From contig NZ_CP032678.1 of NCBI RefSeq assembly GCF_003627215.1, positions 682,001 to 746,000 of the forward strand: a DNA stretch of 64,000 nucleotides, given 5' to 3'. Source of the stretch: Pseudomonas sp. Leaf58. Its GTDB lineage: Bacteria > Pseudomonadota > Gammaproteobacteria > Pseudomonadales > Pseudomonadaceae. Made by a program: the position numbers and the translations under genes. Of this stretch, positions 23,255 through 32,400 are shown in pieces. Under the pieces are notes generated by a model, which saw only the letters and a program-made list of their open reading frames with translations, did not search any database and was not told where the DNA came from. Numbering within the stretch: position 1 is the stretch's first letter; the number at the start of each line of letters is the position of its first letter.

Positions 23255-23402
23255 TTAAGCGAGTTTTCTAAACCAGTCTTTAACGGTCGGATGGGCGCAC
23301 CATCACCGTTTCACAGGAAGCATGTGAATGTCATTCCTGACGCATGGATTCTTTGCTACTCTTTTGCCAGTATGGATTTCATCACTGGTTGAGGGCATGG
23401 AT

Positions 23403-24638
23403 ATGCAACCCATCAGGATCAAGAGCTTCTTACTTTACTTGATAATCGCTCTTACGGCGGGCGGCTGTGCCTCTGTCTCAAAGGAAACCTCAACACGTCC
23501 CCCCTTTGGTGAGAATACAGGCGGGGACAAGGAGATAATTTTTGAGGATCCTGTGATTCCAGTCCCCGGAGGGGGGATTTCAGGCCAAAGAATCATGGTC
23601 ATTGACAGAGATGAAGGGGCAGTAGCAGCTGCATATAGGGTTATCGAAGCCGATGGGAAATTTACCCGCCTGAAAGTGAGCTATGCCACAAACAGGCTGG
23701 CGAAGAAGGTAGATGGCAACCTGCAATACACGGCAGAGCCTGGCGATTTGTCGTTCGGGTATTGCTATGTCAGCATCCCCAAGGATCATCGCATGGGCGA
23801 AATGGAGGCACCCTCGAAGTGGCGTCTTGAGTTCAGGCCAAACCCCGAGAAACACATCGTGTTGATGTCTGCCGCCAAAACAACCAGGGAGCAGTTCTTC
23901 AGTGACATCAATGGTGCCCTGGCTGACACCAAGGGTTCCAGTGCCTTTGTGTTTGTCCATGGCTTCAACGTCAGCTTCGAAGATGCTGCTCGGCGAACCG
24001 CGCAGATGGCGTATGATCTGGAGTTCAAAGGCGTGCCGGTGTTTTTCAGTTGGCCCTCCCAAGGCAATATCCCCTCCTACACCGTGGATGAACGCAACAT
24101 CGAATGGGCAGAAGCCGACTTGAAAAGCTTCCTGCTGGACTTTCTGCGCAACTCCCACGCCGATAACGTGTATGTGATCGGCCACAGCATGGGTACCAGG
24201 GCCTTGTCGCGATCAATCGCCAGCATCGGCGCGGAGGATCCTGCATCCGCCAGGAAAATCAGAGGAGTGATCCTGGCTGCACCTGACATCGATGCGGTTG
24301 TATTCAAGCGCGATATAGCACCGAAGCTGATCGGCACCGGTCGAAATGTCACGATGTATGCCTCATCGAATGACGAGGCCCTGGGCCTCTCCAAAAAAAT
24401 TCATGGCTATCAACGCGCCGGGGATACCAAAGGCGAACTGGTGATCGTCAGTGGCATGGACACTATTGATGCCTCGAATGTCGACACCAGCCTCGTTGGG
24501 CATACCTACTACGGCGACAACCGATCCATCATCTCTGACATGTACTACCTGCTGAAGTCTCAACTCCCTGTCCAGGATCGAGCAGGTTTGTCCTCTGCCG
24601 GCAAGGCACCCGCACTGTACTGGGTGTTCAAACCCTGA
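23403..24638 (+). CDS. Lipoprotein alpha/beta hydrolase of the DUF900 type
   Basis: A 411-aa protein from the ATG at 23403 (GAGGG upstream; an ATG at 23397 is too close). The N-terminus SFLLYLIIALTAGGCASV is a lipoprotein signal with lipobox TAGGC. The catalytic core shows FVFVHGFNVSFEDAARRTAQ (oxyanion region), VPVFFSWPSQGN, and the nucleophile elbow YVIGHSMGTRA, followed by LAAPDID with the acidic residue. This is the esterase/lipase-like DUF900 family. It is probably anchored in the outer or inner membrane facing the periplasm. Substrate unknown. Confidence 0.82.
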   Translation: MQPIRIKSFLLYLIIALTAGGCASVSKETSTRPPFGENTGGDKEIIFEDPVIPVPGGGISGQRIMVIDRDEGAVAAAYRVIEADGKFTRLKVSYATNRLAKKVDGNLQYTAEPGDLSFGYCYVSIPKDHRMGEMEAPSKWRLEFRPNPEKHIVLMSAAKTTREQFFSDINGALADTKGSSAFVFVHGFNVSFEDAARRTAQMAYDLEFKGVPVFFSWPSQGNIPSYTVDERNIEWAEADLKSFLLDFLRNSHADNVYVIGHSMGTRALSRSIASIGAEDPASARKIRGVILAAPDIDAVVFKRDIAPKLIGTGRNVTMYASSNDEALGLSKKIHGYQRAGDTKGELVIVSGMDTIDASNVDTSLVGHTYYGDNRSIISDMYYLLKSQLPVQDRAGLSSAGKAPALYWVFKP

Positions 24639-24668
24639 CGGCAGCATCAGGAACAATAGCACCCCCTC

Positions 24669-24706
24669 TTTGGCAAAATGCCTTATACTCCAGGGCATAT
24701 TGCCAA
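24669..24706 (+). promoter_or_regulatory. Palindromic operator of the Xre/RES pair
   Basis: An inverted repeat, TTTGGCAA-n-ATGCC and GGGCAT-n-TTGCCAAA, surrounds TATACT at 24684-24689, which may serve as -10. It ends 14 bases before the antitoxin start, as expected for autorepression by an Xre-type antitoxin. Confidence 0.7.
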
Positions 24707-24720
24707 AACAGGAGGTGTTT

Positions 24721-25128
24721 ATGAACACGCACCCCGATCTCAAGGTGCTTCAGATCCTCGGGGGCTCCAATGGCATGCGCGCTGATGCCCTGATCCGCTC
24801 TGGCGTGCCGCTGGAAGCGCTTGAGAACCTTACCAAGCACGGTGTGAACCCCGTGGGCGTGGGGATCATCAATGCCCGTACCCTGCGCCATCGCAAAGCC
24901 AAGGGCGAAGCGCTGTCCCAGGAAGAAGGTGATCATTTCTACCGTGTAAGCCGGATCGTTGTCCTGGCTGAATCGGTGTTTGGGGACAAGGAAAAAGCTG
25001 CCCGCTGGTTGGCCAAGCCTCAGGCCATGTTTGATGGACTGACGCCGCTGGCCGCTGTCGCCACAACGCCCGGCTATGTTGGCGTAGAAGATGCCCTGCA
25101 GCGTATCCATCACGGGTTTGCCGCATGA
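24721..25128 (+). CDS. Xre/MbcA/ParS-type antitoxin
   Basis: A 135-aa protein with CAGGAGGTG upstream. N-terminal helix-turn-helix-like region, then a DUF2384-type C-terminal part (LSQEEGDHFYRVSRIVVLAE, FGDKEKAARWLAKPQAMFDG and LTPLAAVATTPGYVGVEDAL), including the W-L-x-x-P block diagnostic of antitoxins paired with RES toxins. It overlaps the toxin by 4 bases (ATGA). It neutralises the toxin and probably represses from the palindrome at 24669. Confidence 0.88.
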   Translation: MNTHPDLKVLQILGGSNGMRADALIRSGVPLEALENLTKHGVNPVGVGIINARTLRHRKAKGEALSQEEGDHFYRVSRIVVLAESVFGDKEKAARWLAKPQAMFDGLTPLAAVATTPGYVGVEDALQRIHHGFAA

Positions 25129-25586
25129 CAGCGCTGGTCTTGTGGCGTATCTCGAACTACAAGGATCTTACTGGCATAGGCGGAACGATCGTTTCAGGCC
25201 GCTGGCACACCAAGGGGCGGCCTGTCGTCTACCTGGCCGATTGGCCCGCCACCTGCGTGCTTGAAGTGCTCGTTCATTTTGAGATGGCGATGGGGGAGCT
25301 GCCTGAATCTTTCACCCTGCTGCGCGTCGAATTACCTGACTCGGTTTCAGTCAAGGACGCCCGAGGGCAACTCAAGCCTGGCTGGCATGAGCAGTCCGAA
25401 GTCACCCAGGCCATGGGGGACAACTGGCTGACCAGCAGCGAATCGTTGCTGCTGCGGGTACCCACGGCCATCGTGCCTGAGAACTGCAACTTCATCTTCA
25501 ACCCGCTGCACCCCGACGCCAGCCAGGCCAAACTGACTTCCTTCGAGTTCCCAGCAGACAAGCGTCTGTTCGCCAAACTCTCCTGA
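25125..25586 (+). CDS. RES-domain toxin
   Basis: A 153-aa protein of normal length for RES toxins. Contains LWRISNYKDLTGIGGTIVSG, then RWHTKGRPVVYLADWP, with the conserved Arg, Gly-x-RW and Tyr, and the downstream Glu (LEVLVH) and Ser (NWLTSSESLLLRVPTAIVP) of the family. Known members destroy NAD+ or ADP-ribosylate targets and are held in check by the Xre partner. Translationally coupled to the antitoxin. On a plasmid it likely serves stability or defence. Confidence 0.88.
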   Translation: MTALVLWRISNYKDLTGIGGTIVSGRWHTKGRPVVYLADWPATCVLEVLVHFEMAMGELPESFTLLRVELPDSVSVKDARGQLKPGWHEQSEVTQAMGDNWLTSSESLLLRVPTAIVPENCNFIFNPLHPDASQAKLTSFEFPADKRLFAKLS

Positions 25587-25658
25587 TCGCACGGGGCTAC
25601 TTGGCTTGCGTGCTGGCGATGCCGGCCTCACCAGTTGACCCGGACAATGGATTGAGCG

Positions 25659-25709
25659 CTGACCAAAATCACGCTGGCAGGCTCCTTCCAAATGGCCAAA
25701 GCGGAGCAA
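25659..25709. repeat. 51-bp dispersed repeat, copy 2
   Basis: Same sequence as 4042-4092 with two mismatches. It lies 92 bases before tnpB and may mark the left end of the TnpB element. Confidence 0.75.
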
Positions 25710-25800
25710 AGCGACATCCCCAACATTTGGTGGGAGTAGAAGCGCATGGCGAAGCCATCAAGCCTTGAATTATTCGGGGCTTTCCCTCATATTTTAATTC

Positions 25801-26874
25801 ATGGGCATGACAGCCACCAAAACCCTTAAGCTTCGGGTCAAAGACAAGCATGCGCGACTGCTTTCTGAGTGGGCGCGGGCGGTCAATTTCACCTGGAACT
25901 ACATTAACGAGTTGAGCGAGCGCTCGATTCGCGAAAAGGGTGTGTTCCTGTCTTCCTACGATATTCAGAAGTACACCGATGGCGCCGGCAAACTCCTTGG
26001 CCTGCACAGCCACACCGTGCAGCAAGTGGGTGCCGAGTATGTCACCCGGCGCAAGCAATTCAAGAAGCGTCGCCTGCAATGGCGCAAATCCTCCGGCGCC
26101 AAGCGCAGCCTGGGCTGGATACCCTTTAAAAGTGGTGCTGTGAAATGGAAAAATGGCACGCTGACGTTTAACAAGCAGACCTTTAAAGTCTGGGATTCCT
26201 ACGGGCTCGGTGATTATGCGTTGAGAGCGGGATCATTCAACGAGGATTCACGGGGCCGCTGGTACTTCAATGTGGTGGTGGAGGTCGAGCGCAAGCTGTC
26301 GCCAGGCCAAGGCCAGGTGGGCATCGACCTGGGCCTGAAAACCACGGCCACCTGCAGCGATGGGGTTAAGTTTGAAAATGGTCGCTTTTACCGCGACCTT
26401 GAAAAATCCCTTGGACTGGCGCAACGCGCCAGACGTAAAGCACGTGTGAGGGCCATCCACGCCAAGATCGCGAATCGGCGCAAGGACGCTCTGCACAAAT
26501 TCAGCAATGCGCTGGTAGCGCGTTGCGGAGTGATTGTGGTGGGCGATGTCAGCTCACTGAAACTCGCCAAGACCACGATGGCCAAATCCGTGCTCGATGC
26601 CGGTTGGGGTCAACTGAAAACGATGCTGGAATACAAGTGCGATCACGCAGGCATCGTCTTCAAGGTTGCCAGTGAAAGAAACACCACCCAAACCTGCTCG
26701 AACTGCCAGCAATTGCCAGATTCGAGGCCGAGAGGTATCGCAGGGCTTGGAATAAGAGAATGGATTTGCAGTGGGTGCGGTATCACCCACGATCGCGACG
26801 TCAACGCCGCCAGAAACATTCTTGCGCTCGGGCATGAGCGTCCAGTTGTGGGAATCCCCTTCCAAATCGGATGA
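25801..26874 (+). CDS. tnpB: TnpB-family RNA-guided nuclease, variant catalytic site
   Basis: A 357-aa protein, normal for compact TnpB. The N-terminal OrfB helix-turn-helix region (ARAVNFTWNYINELSERSIR) is followed by RuvC-I GIDLGLK (D176), RuvC-II VVGDVSSLKLAKT (246-258), zinc ribbon C299-C302/C323-C326, and RuvC-III HDRDVNAARN (330-339). At RuvC-II the usual Glu of VVED is Gly248. Glu292 in SERNTTQTC is a candidate substitute if the active site is rearranged. TnpB cleaves DNA guided by omega-RNA from the element's right end. No TnpA is present, so it cannot move by itself. Confidence 0.85.
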   Translation: MGMTATKTLKLRVKDKHARLLSEWARAVNFTWNYINELSERSIREKGVFLSSYDIQKYTDGAGKLLGLHSHTVQQVGAEYVTRRKQFKKRRLQWRKSSGAKRSLGWIPFKSGAVKWKNGTLTFNKQTFKVWDSYGLGDYALRAGSFNEDSRGRWYFNVVVEVERKLSPGQGQVGIDLGLKTTATCSDGVKFENGRFYRDLEKSLGLAQRARRKARVRAIHAKIANRRKDALHKFSNALVARCGVIVVGDVSSLKLAKTTMAKSVLDAGWGQLKTMLEYKCDHAGIVFKVASERNTTQTCSNCQQLPDSRPRGIAGLGIREWICSGCGITHDRDVNAARNILALGHERPVVGIPFQIG

Positions 26875-26963
26875 TTTGGTGGGGGAGGATGTCAAAGCAT
26901 GCCTAGAATAGAAGAGCTGCATTCACACCAGTGCAGCCCATCATCACCAAGGACTCTGCGATA

Positions 26964-28043
26964 ATGGTCGACCAGGAAAGAATGGCTGAGAATGCCATCA
27001 TCAAAAGAAAGATCGAAGACCTCGTGGATTACTGTGCGAACGCTATTCCCGGGGCCTCCTATCCGACCAATGAAAAGCCACCGATTGCGCACTGGCTGTT
27101 GACCCTGGAAGACCCGCAGAAAGCTGCTGAATATTTCTACCGCCACCTGCGCGAAATAATGCTGGGCAGCCGCGACTTACTCTATACGGACAACACCCCT
27201 GGCGTTTTCGAAACGCTGACAGACAAGGGCGTCAATGTCATCGACCTGCTCGCCAGCGCTCTGTACATGGATGCACCCACCTATAACGAAATACAGTTCT
27301 TCATCCCGACCGTCATATTCGACTTGGTCTCCTGCAAGCACTCGCATCAGCAATATCAAAAAGAGGTGTTGGCGCTCGACAGCCAGTTCCTCAAAGCCCT
27401 GCGGGTGCCGACGTTTGTCATCCAGTCGTCGCGATCATCAGGTCTCTCATTTGCAGATCCCGCAGCCCGCCTGTTCACCATGGTGCTGGGCACAGATAAC
27501 AGCTTCCCTTACCTGGCACACTCACCCCTGATGCAGGTGTGTCGGCAAGCCTGGTTGCAAGCGCTAAAGCATGACATGAGCGATTATACGGCATGGACGG
27601 CGGTTGAAATCCTGAAGCAGTTTCAGAGACTCCCCGTACCCGAGGTTGAAGAGGCGAAAGCGATTTACCGAAATTTCTTCCTCGACATCGCCAGGGGGTT
27701 CTCCAGCTTTGACTTCAGCGATGAGCTGTCGACCAAAGACTTTGCAGGCAAGCGCGTATCACGGTACGAACTCCTGGGTTTCTCGCTGGATGACCGCCTT
27801 GAAATGGCCGCCTCATGGCTGAATACGGGCGCCGTGGAGCCTTCCAGGGAATGCATGCGCAGCCTGCTTGAGTATCCTGATCAATTTGCCGAAGCCCTGG
27901 TTCAAACGCACGCGCCGCAAGAACTTATGAGGACGTGTTCAGTCACGCCCTCTTCGACTACATGTATCAAATGCAGGATACCGTGCTTTATTTTCAGCTG
28001 GATTATCCCTCCACGCACCATTTCAAATCGCTGTTGTCACTGA
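26964..28043 (+). CDS. Hypothetical protein, N-terminal part (frameshifted)
   Basis: The frame encodes about 320 sensible residues (for example NAIPGASYPTNEKPPIAHWL), then loses sense after QTHAPQEL near 27925, where YEDVFSHALFDYMYQ continues in the next frame. Adding one T in CTTATG (E-L-Y-E-D) rejoins both parts into a protein of about 521 aa. The start at 26964 is preceded by AAGGA; ATG at 26982 is an alternative. Size and helical style recall the 506-aa paralogues at 11054 and 12571, including the LGL end of the second part, but no shared block is clear. Confidence 0.65.
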   Translation: MVDQERMAENAIIKRKIEDLVDYCANAIPGASYPTNEKPPIAHWLLTLEDPQKAAEYFYRHLREIMLGSRDLLYTDNTPGVFETLTDKGVNVIDLLASALYMDAPTYNEIQFFIPTVIFDLVSCKHSHQQYQKEVLALDSQFLKALRVPTFVIQSSRSSGLSFADPAARLFTMVLGTDNSFPYLAHSPLMQVCRQAWLQALKHDMSDYTAWTAVEILKQFQRLPVPEVEEAKAIYRNFFLDIARGFSSFDFSDELSTKDFAGKRVSRYELLGFSLDDRLEMAASWLNTGAVEPSRECMRSLLEYPDQFAEALVQTHAPQELMRTCSVTPSSTTCIKCRIPCFIFSWIIPPRTISNRCCH

Positions 28044-28528
28044 TCGATCACCATCGATCGGCGTTGATCGATGCAGGCTTCCTGGACATCAAGGGCAGCA
28101 CAGCCGTTCGAGCACTCGCCATCAATCTGGATGTGGCTGAGGCCTTCGAATCACTGGGCTACCTGCCCTGCGAAGACATGCAACTGGGAGAGTGGTTTTG
28201 CACCGATGGCCTGGGGCAGCCTCAGGCAGGTGAGCAAAGCGCCCCACTGCGTAAAATGCACTTGGCTATCAGGCTTGGCCAAACTCAGTTGATACAGGAG
28301 GCCGTTGACTCTGTTTTCTGGCGCAGGGATGCCAAGGGCAATGGTCTGGCCCAGGAGGAGTCCGTTATCCACCTGCTTAAAAGCAACTGGGCGGGTCTGG
28401 CCGACGTTCTCCATTCGAGGGCGTACTTCGAGCGCGCCCTTCGCTACGTACCCGCCAACCTGCTGCTGCGCAATCCCGCGTTTGAGCAGTATGTTGATTC
28501 GGCCCTTGAAAATGAACTGGGCTTGTAA
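27935..28528 (+). CDS. Hypothetical protein, C-terminal part (frameshifted), ends LGL
   Basis: Continuation of the preceding gene; true coding in this frame begins near 27927 (YEDVFSHALFDYMYQMQ). Contains LYFQLDYPSTHHFKSLLSLI, then DHHRSALIDAGF and RALRYVPANLLLRNPAFEQY, and ends ALENELGL. No independent ribosome-binding site, which favours a single ancestral gene. Function unknown. Confidence 0.65.
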   Translation: MFSHALFDYMYQMQDTVLYFQLDYPSTHHFKSLLSLIDHHRSALIDAGFLDIKGSTAVRALAINLDVAEAFESLGYLPCEDMQLGEWFCTDGLGQPQAGEQSAPLRKMHLAIRLGQTQLIQEAVDSVFWRRDAKGNGLAQEESVIHLLKSNWAGLADVLHSRAYFERALRYVPANLLLRNPAFEQYVDSALENELGL

Positions 28529-28547
28529 AGCTCAAGGGCTCGCCAAC

Positions 28548-29018
28548 TCATCCGAACAAGGATTCACAGGCCTCCACGAACCTGGCAACCACCGAACCAC
28601 CCCGCTCCACACGCACAGTATTTGAAACATGGCCGCCACCACGCCGGAAGCTGGTGATTTCTGTTTGCGAAGGGTATTGGCTCAGATCCACGCTGACGTC
28701 ACCGATGTCAGCCCCATGCTCACGTTTGAAAAGCAGGGTAAAACTCACATCAAAATTTGCATAACGAAAGCCAAGGCTCTGCCCCACCCGCAACAGTCGG
28801 TACGCGAGCTCTTTTTCCGATGGGGCCAGCGCTCGCCACTCGCCATGAATCTGAAACAGGTGCTCCCGAAGGCGCTCAATGCTGACCGCATTCGCTATCA
28901 GGGTCTCGGCCCTCTCTGGGGAACCCACCAGGTGCGTGAGCACACGCTTTTTCAAGGGCGAAAGCCTGTGCAACCCGACGAGTTTTGCCACAGGGCAGGA
29001 CGGTATGAATGGTCTCAT
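28548..29018 (-). CDS. Hypothetical protein
   Basis: A 156-aa protein. Basic N-terminus (HRLSPLKKRVLTHLVGSPER), a helical middle and a beta-rich end (DVSFTLLFKREHGADIGDVS). No family recognised. It ends ESLFG. Convergent with the 26964-28528 gene and divergent from the Wadjet-like operon. A TATATATTGA site lies 42 bases before the start. Confidence 0.55.
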   Translation of the reverse strand: MRPFIPSCPVAKLVGLHRLSPLKKRVLTHLVGSPERAETLIANAVSIERLREHLFQIHGEWRALAPSEKELAYRLLRVGQSLGFRYANFDVSFTLLFKREHGADIGDVSVDLSQYPSQTEITSFRRGGGHVSNTVRVERGGSVVARFVEACESLFG

Positions 29019-29060
29019 TCGGGATATGCTCCTCTTGGAATTGTGCTTGCCATTGTCTTA

Positions 29061-29072
29061 TCAATATATACA
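29061..29072 (-). promoter_or_regulatory. TGTATATATTGA motif upstream of the 28548 gene
   Basis: Minus-strand copy of the recurring TATATTG motif, 42 bases from the start codon. Confidence 0.4.
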
Positions 29073-29127
29073 TATATCAAGTGGCAGACCTGCACCTGCT
29101 TCCCGATTTTTGACCCTGCCCATTTCA

Positions 29128-29168
29128 TTACTCACCAGGTGAGTGAACAATTGCTCACCTGTGAGTAA
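29128..29168. promoter_or_regulatory. Large inverted repeat upstream of the Wadjet-like operon
   Basis: TTACTCACCAGGTGAG and CTCACCTGTGAGTAA form two nested, nearly symmetric half-sites around GAACAATTG. The layout fits an operator for a dimeric repressor. A further palindrome, CCCCAAATTGGGG, lies at 29314-29326. The gap from 29019 to 29498 contains no other gene. Confidence 0.55.
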
Positions 29169-29498
29169 ACAGGACGCGATTTCCCAACCGCACCAATCCG
29201 CATTCCAACTGCGCAAAGAGAACATTTGTACTCTTTCAAGTTCGACGTTAGAATTCAGCGAAGATAAGCCGCAGGTGTTGGGCCACTGGATTATCAATTG
29301 CATTTAACCACTACCCCAAATTGGGGAAGCCCTTGTTGGTAACTTCAGAAATCTTCCGATCTATTGACGTATGACTGGCAGGAGTAGATCGAACCGCCGT
29401 AGAATCCACGATTTGATTGCCGACACCCACCTGGAATTTGGGCTACACGGGCCCACCATGACCCACCCAGGTGCACAGCCAGGATTCAGGAGCCACCC

Positions 29499-32400
29499 AT
29501 GATCCACGATGATCACACTCCAAACCTTTTTCTTCCTGCAGATGACCGACCGGCAGCTCCCGACCTCGACGCCCCGTCTACCGAGCTTGCGATGGCAGAT
29601 GGCCTTCATATGGCCGATGACCAACCCGAGACACTGTTCCGCCTGCTGAACATCCACCTGGTCGACTCGCTGTCACGGGGTCGCATTCAAACCATGAGCA
29701 TCGACGGCGGCACCGCGCTCACCGGGCGCAACGGCCAAGGCAAGACATCGCTGTTGTCGTTGGCGCTGATCTTCGCGGGTGTTGAGCCTAAAGATGTGGT
29801 TTCCCAGGGCAAGGACTCGTTCATCGACTACTACCTGCCCAATCAAACCTCTTTCATCGTCTACGAATACGAGCGCCCAGACGGTAGTAGACGACTCGTC
29901 GTGGCCTACAGCAACAGCACGGCTGAGCGCGTCTATTTCCGCTTCGTGAAAAGCGGCTTCTTGCGTGAAATGTTCGTCACCGACGACGGTCGGTTCGTGC
30001 TGGCTAAAGAGTTCCGCATGCGGTTGGTTCAACTGAAGATTCCGCATGCTGACAAGCAAGTCGAAACCTATGTCGACTTCAGAAGCATCATTCAGTACTG
30101 GCAGCCCCACGGCGCGGAAAGCAAGCACAGACGATACCTGCTTGGCATGTCCGCCGACTACGCCTTCACCAGCTACAATCGCCCCCTGCGCCACCTCGAA
30201 AAGCTCACCAAAGGGATGTTCTCGCGCAAGGCGAATTTCGATGACCTGCAGCAGGTCGTGGCGGACTGGGTTTTCGACAAACAGTCGATGGGTATCCAGA
30301 CGGAGCGCGGTCTTGTCGAGAACTGGCCACGTGACTACAGCGCGTACCAGAACATCATGGGCATCCGGCCCTTGGTCAATGAGGCCATCGAGGTGCGCCT
30401 GAATCTGGAAAATGCTGAAGATGGCATGCGGGAGCTGAAGGAAAAATTCCTGCTCCTCAAAGAACACCTCGAAGTGACCAAGGCCCAGCGTGAAAGCCAG
30501 CGGGACAGCCTTGAGCAGTTCCTCCAGGGACGCAAGGACGAGTACGACCAGGCCTACAGTGCGCTACTGGCCGACATTCAAGCAGCCAAGGCAGATATAC
30601 AACAGTGCGAAAACACCCTGCAGAGCATTGAAGATGCGCGCTTGAAGATGCTTGGCCAGGATGTTGAGCGCAAGCGCGCAGAATACAGCCAGCGAGAGAT
30701 GTTTGCCGCAGAACTCCATCGAATCGAGAAGCGCCACGACCTGGTGCTCGGCGCGGCCACCCACATCAAGGCCAAGTACGATCAGGAAATCAACGCTGAA
30801 AACAGTCGTCACAATGACTTTCGTACCGCAGTGGCCGAGGAATCTGCGGCGTTGCGCCACCGTGAGCGTGAGGAGCAGGTTGCGGCAGATCAACGCCAAC
30901 AGGACGCCAGGCGCACCTATCAGGAAGCCTCCAGTGCAGAGCGCGAGGCTTTGCAACGTGCGATCCAGGAAGTCACCCAGCAGATGGGTCGCGACCAGGA
31001 ACGTGTGAACAATCCGGTCATCGATCCAGCCCTCGGTGAAGCCCTTGAGAACAAGACTGAACAACTCGACCAAGCAGAGGCAGTCGTCGCGCTACATGAC
31101 AAGGCAGTCAGGCAGCAAGAAAGCACGGTCAGTGATCTTCAGGCACAGTCGAGTGCCCTTGACCAGGAAATCACCAGGATCAAGCAAGCGGCGAGTAAAC
31201 AGCTGTCCGTGATTGAAGGTATCAAGCGCGCCCATGCCCCCGAGCCTGACAGCCTGCTTCAGTTTCTGCGATCCAATCGTCCGGACTGGTCAGACAACAT
31301 TGCAAAAGTGATCAACCCTGGCCTGCTCCACCGCACTGACCTGCATCCTCAGCTTGCCACAATCTCCGACAGCCTCTATGGCATCGCCCTTGACCTGGAA
31401 TATGTTGACCCCGTGGATGAAGCGGATGAGTCAAAATTGCAGGCATTGCTGGCTGAAGCCCATGAGGAGCTGGCTGCCATCGAAGGCCAGTTGGAGCGCG
31501 CAAGCGAGCGCCAGAAAGACCTTCGCCAGACCCACAAGGTTGCCCAGGATGAATTGGGCATCGCCCGATCGAAACTGAGCAAGGCCCGGTCAGTAAAACA
31601 AGTCATCGATGCAGAAATCAGCACTCTGAAAAGGGATCTGCGGAAGAATCGCGACGAAGCCATGCTGATTGCCCAGGACACGCTCGCCGAGACAAGGCGC
31701 AAGTTGAATCTGTCGCAACAAGCCTATGATGCGTTCGCTCGCCGGCTTGCCAGCGACCAAGATAAGCTCGATGAACGTGCCAAGGCAGAGAAGGCGGCGA
31801 TCTCTTCCCGGTATCAGCAAGCGGAAGCTGACTTGAATGGCAAGATCCATGCGCATGCTCAGGCCACCGACTTGTCGATACGGTCTTTGAAGGCGGATCT
31901 AAACCGCAAGCTGACTGAGGAAGGGGCCGACGTCCAGGTTATTGGAGAGCTCGAAGAGCAAATGCGCGAGCTGAAGGCAAAACTGGTCGAGATCGACAGT
32001 TGGCGTGACCTGCTCAACAAATGGCAACATTGGCTGGAATACTCTGAGCCGGAAAAGCCAATCCTTGCGACCAGAATCGAGCAGGCCAACACGCTTATGA
32101 CCGGCAAGAAGCTGGAGTTGGAAAAGACCACTGAAGCCTGGTCACGCACGAAAACTGACATTGGCGCGACAATCAACGAATGCCGCGACGCCATCAACGG
32201 CTGCGTCGAAAATTCGCTGATCGTCGACAACGCCTTGAAAGAAGTATTGGCCCCATTCACTGCCACCAAGCGATTTGAGGCCTATGAGGAGGTCTGGCAG
32301 GCCGAAATCCTGCGGGCATCCATGGGCGGTGTTCAGGCTCGCCTTCGCGAGGCGGACAAAGAGCTTCGCACCAAGGTCAGCAAGATGCGCGGAGCATTCG

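Larger units (their letters stand above)
25659..26895 (+). mobile_element. IS1341-like TnpB-only element (IS200/IS605 superfamily)
   Basis: tnpB without tnpA. The right end after the gene has CCAAATC/GATTTGG inside a CCCC/GGGG stem and ends GGATGTCAA, where the guide part of an omega-RNA would begin. The left part has a small hairpin (ATGGCGAAGCCAT at 25747-25759). The left boundary is uncertain and taken from the 51-bp repeat. No target duplication is expected for this superfamily. Confidence 0.65.
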
